This document shows positions 56,888 to 64,000 of a stretch of 64,000 bases of DNA, in pieces; the stretch's first letter is position 1, and each line of letters starts with the position of its first letter. This DNA is from Nectonema munidae. Lineage: Eukaryota; Nematomorpha; Nectonematoida; Nectonematidae. Position numbers and translations under genes: made by a program. The notes beneath the pieces are model-generated. The model did no database searches. It was not told where the DNA came from and saw only the letters and a list, made by a program, of their open reading frames with translations. The DNA is taken from contig JAUIRK010000885.1 of NCBI GenBank assembly GCA_030549495.1, positions 1,178,001 through 1,242,000 on the forward strand, written 5' to 3'.

Positions 56888-58749
56888 TATAAATTGGACA
56901 TGATAATGAATTTTCCTCACCCTAAATCCCCTGCATTGTATAAGTAATTACATTTTAACCTACCAAGCATTAATTAAAATAAAAATGTGCGTTGAAATAA
57001 GTCAAGTATTCTTTTAAACCTAATCTTTTGAAATATTTTTGTTCAAAAAAGTCAGAAATAAATACTTCAATAGTAAATAATTTTTTAAGTTATATTTGTT
57101 AACAAGTTATAAAATTGAGACTTTTTTTCTTTTTGTTTGAAAAGTCTTCAAAGATGCTTGCCTATTTTTTTAGGCCATCATACCACTATATAAACTTTTG
57201 TGACTCAAGTATATATGGGTTCTTTTTCCACATCGATGACTTTTACTTCAAGTTAACATAGTAGAGCAATATTGGATAAATTGACGGAAGAAAAATTAAC
57301 CTTTAAGGCTTTTAGATGATAGATGCAAGTGGTGTATTAATTTCTATTCAAAAACTATTTTTTAAGAAAATGGAAAAACATGATTATGCATCCGTTTCTA
57401 AACTAAAAATCGCTATTTTTTATATATGAATTTCATAAAAATCATCCAAAATCTAAACTTTATTTCTAAACATTTTTTTACTTATATTTTAAATTATTTT
57501 GCGATTTTTGTCTTTTATTTTATCTTTATGTTTACTATTTTCTTATAAATGATATAAACATAAAAATACAGATTTATACTATATTTTTCAAAAATAAATT
57601 GAGTTAAAATATTTTTTAAGTATCGTAAAGATTTTGTATGATTACAAGAAGCGTGTACTACGTGTAATAAAAATTTAGATTCCAAAGTTGTTGCAAGTAA
57701 GAATGATGAAAACAAGATTCATGGAATTTATCATTCTGGTTGAAAAGGGCAAAATTTAGCTTAAAACTATACAAAAAAGAATGTAATTTGCCCATAAATG
57801 TGATAATTATGTAAATAAAATTGAAGATATTTGATAAACCTAAAGGAAAACAGTTATTGCTGTGTCACGCTACTTCCTAGGTAAAGCTTAAAATATTGAT
57901 GAAATAATATGAGCCATAAAATGGTCGTATCTACTAAAAACAAAAGTTATTCAAATCATAAAATTATGATGTAGCCTCCTTGTCCAATTTATCACACGCC
58001 GGTCCAATTTAGTACTCGGACTACTTCCCGTAGAGATGTATTGGTTGTGAAATTTATTCTACCCTCGGATGTGAGAATTAATTTTTTAGCAGAAACGGAT
58101 GTCATAATTGCTATTCTAATCAAACACAAGCTTTATACTTCTTAAAAATTTAGAGAGATGTCAATGTATTTGTATTTATCATAAAGACGTAATTATAAAT
58201 ATTTTGGATAAAGTTAATTTCTAAAAAAATTTAGTAGAAAAAGGAAAATGTTTGAAAATTGCGGATGCGGGTGTTATTCCTGATGTTGAAACATGATCCG
58301 CGGATGAGAATGTAAGCATTTTTGCGGATATTCTTTACAACTCTACTTTCCAGTAGTAAAAATTTGAAAATAGTTTCAAAAACGATGAAAGTGTTTTAGT
58401 TCGAAGAGTCTAACAAAGTCTTGAAAATAACTGTTTTGTTTAAAAACAAACTAAATTGTACTCTCTGAAACGTTTAAAATTATGTTTTGATCTTGGTGAA
58501 TCTGAAGTAAAAAGTATATTGACAGGAGAGTTGATATGAATTTGGATATATCTTCAGCATATTAATTCTAGTGTATACGATCCCATGTTTAACAAACTTA
58601 GTATGTAAAAACAGGATTGATTTGTTTGAATTCTCTCATCGTGAAACCAATTAGTGATAGACAAAATTTATCCTCTTTAAGTCATGAGGGGGGGGGTGGC
58701 TTTTTACGCCCTTTCTCTGCTTTCCTTAGATTTTAAAGATTTTTTACAT
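56888..58749. other. Intergenic, nothing firm
   Basis: AT-rich throughout. A short open stretch at 57515-57715 on the minus strand looks like noise. Confidence 0.4.
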
Positions 58750-58990
58750 ATATTTTTAATGTGGTATATATATATATTCCAAATAGGCTGAATTTAGTGG
58801 TTATTTTAATTTTTTATGAAAATCAATCAAACCTGTCAAAAAAATTATTTAAATATGTCCAGTCATGTCAAAATTAAATGTTTTTTACATTTATATATAT
58901 TAACCATTTTTAAGTATTCTGAATTTAGGATGATGTTTTTTTTTATGAAAATCAATCGATATGAAATATATAGTATATACTATTTTGATT
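58750..58990. repeat. Dispersed repeat X, second locality
   Basis: Shares TTTTTATGAAAATCAATCAA, then ACCTGTCAAAAAAATTATTT, with 16010-16260, and like there contains two related half-copies. Confidence 0.5.
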
Positions 58991-59149
58991 TCTAATTTGT
59001 CTTTTTTAAATTCTAAACGCTCTTTCTAAAATACAATATAAAATTGAAAAAATAGAGCTAATTTTTCAGACTAGTTGTTATAGTAAAATAAAGTGTCCCC
59101 TTTAAAATTTTTTATTTAAATTCCTTTATATCATGGCCAACTGTTAACA

Positions 59150-59400
59150 CTATTAATAAATACGATTTTTAAAAATATGTAAATATTTTTGGAGATAATT
59201 TTCTGGGATACGTAACTAATTTGATTGGCCCTTTCAGATATTTTTAAACCCTAGTTGCAAAAACGTAGTCTAAAAATGAAATTAGCATGGTCGATTAGGT
59301 ATGAAAACTTCATTTTAAATTTCAAAAATATTTTTGTAAACAGTTTTCACACGTAAATAACAAATTTGATTGATACTTTCAGATATTTTAATACATCTAG
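59150..59400 (-). repeat. Repeat Y, inverted, about 1.6 units
   Basis: Reverse-complemented it contains ATCTCCAAAAATATTTACAT and GACCATGCTAATTTCATTTT, the same boxes as the tandem blocks at 16273-16640 and 17820-18320. The flanking repeat X is not inverted. Confidence 0.55.
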
Positions 59401-60224
59401 TTAAGAAATTAAACCAGCAGGATTATAAAAAAAAGTCAGTTTACGCAGAAATGCGGTTTATTCAGAAAACAGCCTTATCCTTACAAGCAAATTCAACCCA
59501 ATCTAAATGTTCATTTGAGCAAATCGGCCACTGTAGAATCCCCATTAAACCTCTAAGCCCAATGGGACACGATTATCCGATAATTTAAAATAGTCTGTTT
59601 TGCGATATTTAACAATTCACGGAAATGAAAAATTGAGGAAGCGTTAAGTTTGGCATATCTATATAAGGATTTACTGATTTGAGCAAAAATATAAATACCT
59701 TTTTGGAATATAGCAATACCTGAAATTATACTTCTATTTATTTATATGAGTTTGTGAAAATGTTCGGAACTAAGTTTTTGATCCGCCAATAAAGCTTTCA
59801 AGAAAATTTGCGGTAATAAAAAATAACTCCCAATAAAATTTTGATATAAAATAAAGAAATTATGTTGATCAAAATTTTAGTAAATTCGCCCAAATTCGAC
59901 TAATGTTCGCTATACAAAAATAAAAATTGTCTGTTTCAAATAGCATCCTAATTGTTTTGAACGAATATATTATTTTTATTGCATACTTTACGCTTCTATG
60001 GATTTGAATAACCATATGTGGCATTCGATAATGTAGCAAGGGTAGATATTTGATACTATCTAAAGGGGAGTACAAATTAGTGTAGGTGTACCATCATCAC
60101 TAATAATAATAATTATTTCAATTTTGTGCAAAAATAGAAGCTTTTGTCAACAAGTTTTGATCTTTTAAAGAAGAATGTAGGGAGAATAACAATCACTCTG
60201 ATTTATAAAACTGCTTTCTTTTAG
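59401..60224. other. Intergenic, nothing firm
   Basis: No coding or repeat structure recognised. Confidence 0.4.
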
Positions 60225-60311
60225 CGTCAAGAATATGAAGAAGAGAAGATAAAAGCCGCAAAAGTGAAACCAAGACAGTTTAACGAGAGAAAGAATACAC
60301 TTGCATGCTGA
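60225..60311 (+). CDS. Candidate terminal exon, 28 codons and stop, downstream of RPS6
   Basis: After a good acceptor (CTGCTTTCTTTTAG) come 28 open codons and TGA, encoding RQEYEEEKIKAAKVKPRQFN then ERKNTLAC, a highly charged helical peptide. The exon starts in phase 0. It could join the internal donor at 56263 in RPS6 exon 5, also phase 0, to give an alternative eS6 C-terminus without the serine tail. It could equally belong to another gene. There is no RNA support. Confidence 0.35.
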   Translation, partial: RQEYEEEKIKAAKVKPRQFNERKNTLAC

Positions 60312-60339
60312 TAGGTTGTTGACAAAGCTTCATTTAATA

Positions 60340-60720
60340 CACGCCTTGCTATGACCCCTGTGACTACTTCTGACCTGATAGGTTTTTCCGTTTAGCTTTT
60401 ATATCGTGCACAGTATGAATATATATACGTGTGTTAGAGCTAGAACCTGCTAGAACACATTTCATTACTGACAACAACCACGGTACACACAACACTTGCC
60501 TCAACCACGCTCTACTGTTACACAATAGAAAGTGTTCCTCTGCTTACATCACTCACTCTCCTCATATTCGCTGCATCTACTAAATCAAAGTCATTTCGCG
60601 ATATTTCATTTCAACTCGAAGAGTCGTCAGTCACTACTTTCCAAAATATCTCATCTTTTCTAACATGACGTACTTTTTTCTTCTTTTCTAAATTTATATC
60701 CGTTTTCCGCACTCATCATC
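60340..60720. other. Less AT-rich unassigned block
   Basis: Contains a TATATATA box, GCTAGAACCTGCTAGAACAC and long C/A-rich DNA up to 60660. It might be a promoter, a solo LTR fossil or another repeat; no boundaries are seen. Confidence 0.3.
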
Positions 60721-61185
60721 ACCCAAATTTTTGGCCAATATTTTTTTAGCATAATTTCAAATTTCATAAAATATTTTACTAGTGATGATATACGCAGAAT
60801 TGATAGTCACCCGTTTATAGCACACATCTGGCTTTTGAAGCAATTCATGGAAAAACCTATATCCATTTATAAGTCACTAGTGATTTTAACCAACACCGAA
60901 TTATACATATTTCAGACTTAACACTGAAAAATGGAATGCTATGAGAAACAATACACATTATGATAGAATTGAGCATTCCGTTAAGTTCGGTATTAAGACC
61001 ACTGCTTTAGATAGTGGGGAACAGGGTAATCCTTTTTCTATACATGGCCCCTATTTATTTTTCAAAATCTAATCATTTTTCATTAATTTAAATTTCTCCT
61101 TTTTACGAAAAAATCACCTTTAACTTCGTTCACATATAAATTAGAATTGAAATGTTTCAATTTTTCATAAGGTAAAAGGTAAAGG

Positions 61186-61330
61186 TACCGTGGGTGTGTT
61201 TTCATTGAGAAGGCACTGATGTACCGCTTATGTCAAACTATGAACAAATTGGTATCGATGAGGAATCGAACACACAGGCTCCCATTCTGAGTAGTTCATC
61301 ATCTAAACCAACCTGCCATGCCACCATCTG
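61186..61330 (-). mobile_element. tRNA-derived SINE
   Basis: On the minus strand TGGCATGGCAGG agrees with the pol III A box at 11 of 12 positions and TGTTCGATTCC with the B box at 10 of 11, about 40 bases apart. The T-arm cannot pair, so it is a SINE head and not a tRNA gene. Confidence 0.6.
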
Positions 61331-62890
61331 CTATGAGTCAGAGATTCATAGAAGTTGATTTTTCGATTTATTAAGAAAGTATATAAGGTTCCAATACGAT
61401 TAATTGTTCTCGTATGTTTTTTTGGATTAAAACATCAATTATACTTTATTTTATTTTACACTTTGTGATGAATGTATTTCAATATTTTATATTTCAACTC
61501 TTAATATCACTAGTAATTGTTTTTTATAAATAATAAAGAGGGCGAAAAAACTATTTACTATAAATATGAATCAAAACGCAAAATGTATAATTTTACGATA
61601 AAAGTAAAGAGTCTTTTCCCTTCCTATAATAGGCAAGTCCTAAAACCATATTTGGCAATTATTTTTTTTTAAATTTGGTATCACCCTTTTTAAACTTACC
61701 CGTCCTCGCTTTAAGTAAAGTCTGGATGTACTCACTCCACTGATTCGCAGGACACATGCTTTTTAGCTTGATGTAATTAAGCATATATGGTAGTGACCCT
61801 TTTAAATCGTTCTTCTATCTTGATGATATAACACTAATTTTTAATTTTTACTGTTTCTATTTAACATCGAATATACAAAAATGATTGCAAAAAAGTGACA
61901 TTTTAAGATTCCGAGTGATAACAGTTTTTTTCTTTCATAAAAATATATCATTTTTTTTAAAAATTCTTTAAAAAATTTTCTTCTTTTACGTAAATTTTCT
62001 TTGCCATAAAGCATGCCCCAGAACTTACATGTGTGCTTGTTAAGAGCTATTCTAAATTTTTACTCCAACTGAAATTCTTTGAAAACGGTAGGAATTTTTT
62101 TTTTGTATATTTCCATTTCTTAATCGTAATCACTTTTAAAACCTGTTATTTATACATAAAATATACACTTAATATTTTATTTCATTGGATTAACATTCAA
62201 ATAGTATTCATGTGCAATGTTCCGTGAAATTTTTGTAACACCCAGGCCTTATGTCTACATAATTTCGGAATTCCTTCCTTTTATATGTCAATAACATTGG
62301 AATTTTAATGTTGATTTCAAATTAAAATGAATTCAAACAAGTCACAGAGAAAAAAATTAACCAATATTCAACATTCTTGAAAATAAAACTATTTTTATTT
62401 TATCTTATTAATATAGAATATAGTTTCTTTCTTAATTTTCGAACGAGTTAATTACTTGAAACATAATCTGATATAAAAGAGTTGAATCACTCTATAATAA
62501 ATAACAAGAGTTATTCATGAGAAAAATGTGAAAAAGTAACACTTTGTTTTTTGACTCTGCTAAGAGCCTGAAAGTAATCAACGTGATTAGCAAATTTATC
62601 CATCGTTAATTCAACTAAATATATTGGTTAAACCAAGTAAATTTTTTGCACAGTGTAATGAGTCCGCTAAAATTAATTTGCAAAATGAGAAATTTCATAA
62701 TTTCTGCATTATTTTTTTATTAAGAATGAAAATAAGAATAATATTTTAAGAATGCTATATCTAGTTTGAAAATGGAATTATACATATACATACATGTCTC
62801 GAAATGATAGAAAAAAAAGTTGAATATTTCATTTCATCTTTAACTGTTTTAACAAACAACATTAAAAAAATATGCAACGTATTATGTACC
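61331..62890. other. Intergenic, nothing firm
   Basis: AT-rich, no features recognised. Confidence 0.4.
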
Positions 62891-62896
62891 ATTTTC

Positions 62897-63252
62897 AGTT
62901 CTATTTTATCTTTTTTTATATCGTCTATATCTTTTTTTCTATCTTGAATGAAAAAAAGATAAAATAGAATTGAACTGAATAAGGTATATATACCATATTG
63001 TTTCAATTTTGTCTTTTTTCAATTCTGAATTTTTCCTTTCAATTTTAATTTGTTATTTTTGAATTGTATTTTGTTTTTTTTAATACAACTTTTTACCCAT
63101 TTATTTAACACAATTTTTAAATATATTAGATATAGAAATGAAATATTAGTGAATGAAGTTTCAGAAAGCTGAATTAGGATTGTAAAACGGCAAAATAGAA
63201 TTGAAAAAAGACAAAATAGAATTGAAAAAAGAAAAATTAGAATTAAAAAAGA
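62897..63252. repeat. Hairpin and tandem cluster of AAAATAGAATTGAAAAAAG units
   Basis: CAGTTCTATTTTATCTTTTT (62897) faces its near-exact inverse ending at 62979, and T-rich copies at 63005-63080 face A-rich copies at 63183-63250, where the unit CAAAATAGAATTGAAAAAAG repeats two to three times. The whole could form a large stem with loops. Confidence 0.6.
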
Positions 63253-64000
63253 GGAGGACAGATACAGACGGGAGATAATGGCGCTGTATGCCACCCCTTC
63301 CCTATCCCTATCAAAAGTTTTGCTATAAAATTTTGATTTGCATTATAAAAAATATTTGATAATTCTATATTAAATAAACATATAATATATACTATAATTA
63401 TGTAAAATTAAACTTATATAAAAAGAGAATTAAAGTTTTAGTCCCCAATATATTCCCGGCTAAAGAGATTCTGGATTCGCCCCTAAAAACGGTATATATA
63501 CTATGCATATGAGTGGCGGGCAAAACCACTGTGTAGAAGAAAACAGAACAATTAATTTTTATAACTTATAAAAAAAATGATGAGAATCTTTTGATTATTA
63601 TTATTTGTCGGGAGATGAATGTTACTAATTGTGATGTAGATGAGGAGGGGTGAGAAGTGGGATAATAAATTTTATCGCTCTTTATTCTCTTAACCTTTTT
63701 ACTTCATCATTGAATACTCTATTGCCAGGCGATTTGTATTTCCCATTTTCCAATAAAATATTTTTCTCGAGAAATGAGAAATTAGATTGAGAATTCTCAA
63801 GACTAGAATTTTTCTCGAGAAAATAAAGCTCTGAACACGAATATGGGTAAATAAAAAACGAATCTTAAGTAACGTTTTAAATAAGATAAGGCGTTTAAAG
63901 AATGACGCCGCGTTTCAAAGATTGTCTTTTTGAGCAAAAAATTTATGATACAGTTGAAAATTTTTCTCATGTTGACAAGATGTAGATTGTATAAAACAAA
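63253..64000. other. Intergenic end of window
   Basis: Two TTTTTCTCGAGAAA palindromes lie at about 63760 and 63810, some 50 bases apart, with GAGAATTCTC between them. Nothing else is recognised. Confidence 0.4.

Noticed and set aside
57515-57715. 66-codon minus-strand open frame
   Set aside because: Low-complexity, AT-driven residues and no recognisable motif.
61186-61330. A true tRNA gene
   Set aside because: A- and B-box matches are good, but the T-arm does not pair and no proper anticodon arm forms.
1-64000. CRISPR arrays, operons or other prokaryotic systems
   Set aside because: Introns, eukaryotic transposons and a metazoan RPS6 exclude a prokaryotic origin; no regularly spaced direct repeats with unique spacers exist.

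Overview
The window is eukaryotic, very AT-rich and crowded with transposons. Split exons, GT-AG introns, animal-type piggyBac, hAT, pogo/Tigger, LINE and BEL/Pao sequences and a metazoan-style ribosomal protein gene point to an invertebrate animal, most likely an arthropod; a crustacean such as a copepod is my guess, not something the sequence proves.

The clearest host gene is RPS6 (small-subunit ribosomal protein eS6) on the + strand. I assemble it from five coding exons: 24929-24934 (ATG AAG only), 29960-30091, 33603-33813, 41103-41252 and 56120-56346. All junctions are GT-AG and phase-compatible and give a 241-residue protein. The 726 coding bases are spread over 31.4 kb because every intron has filled with mobile DNA: intron 1 holds a piggyBac, intron 2 an hAT-like MITE, intron 3 a long-TIR transposon plus an hAT inserted in a piggyBac, and intron 4 two more piggyBac remnants, a pogo/Tigger remnant, a hAT-like MITE, a BEL/Pao fossil and an old relative of the long-TIR element. 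A second host gene ends at 8289 (two exons, 5699-5769 and 7850-8289); its product is not recognised.

Layout. 1-4503: nested piggyBac elements; a 2.3-kb copy with an open 584-residue transposase sits inside the 3' coding end of an older, different piggyBac. 4507-10020: sparse host sequence, a pogo-like MITE and the end of the unidentified gene. 10420-16100: relics of hAT, BED-finger hAT, piggyBac and LINE. 16000-18320: dispersed and about 152-bp tandem repeats. 19699-22150: LINE with reverse transcriptase and RNase H, ending in a short tandem repeat. 22150-24928: a LINE scrap and the RPS6 upstream region. 24929-56346: RPS6 with its loaded introns. 56347-64000: mostly featureless, with a second copy of a piggyBac-type MITE, a tRNA-derived SINE, satellite-like repeats and a hairpin cluster.

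No operon or multi-gene system is visible. The most informative points are that each piggyBac family present carries its own palindrome with an AT-rich core, that a GC-richer long-TIR transposon of a family I cannot name looks young, and that RPS6 combines an extreme intron load with an unusual C-terminal tail and a possible alternative last exon.
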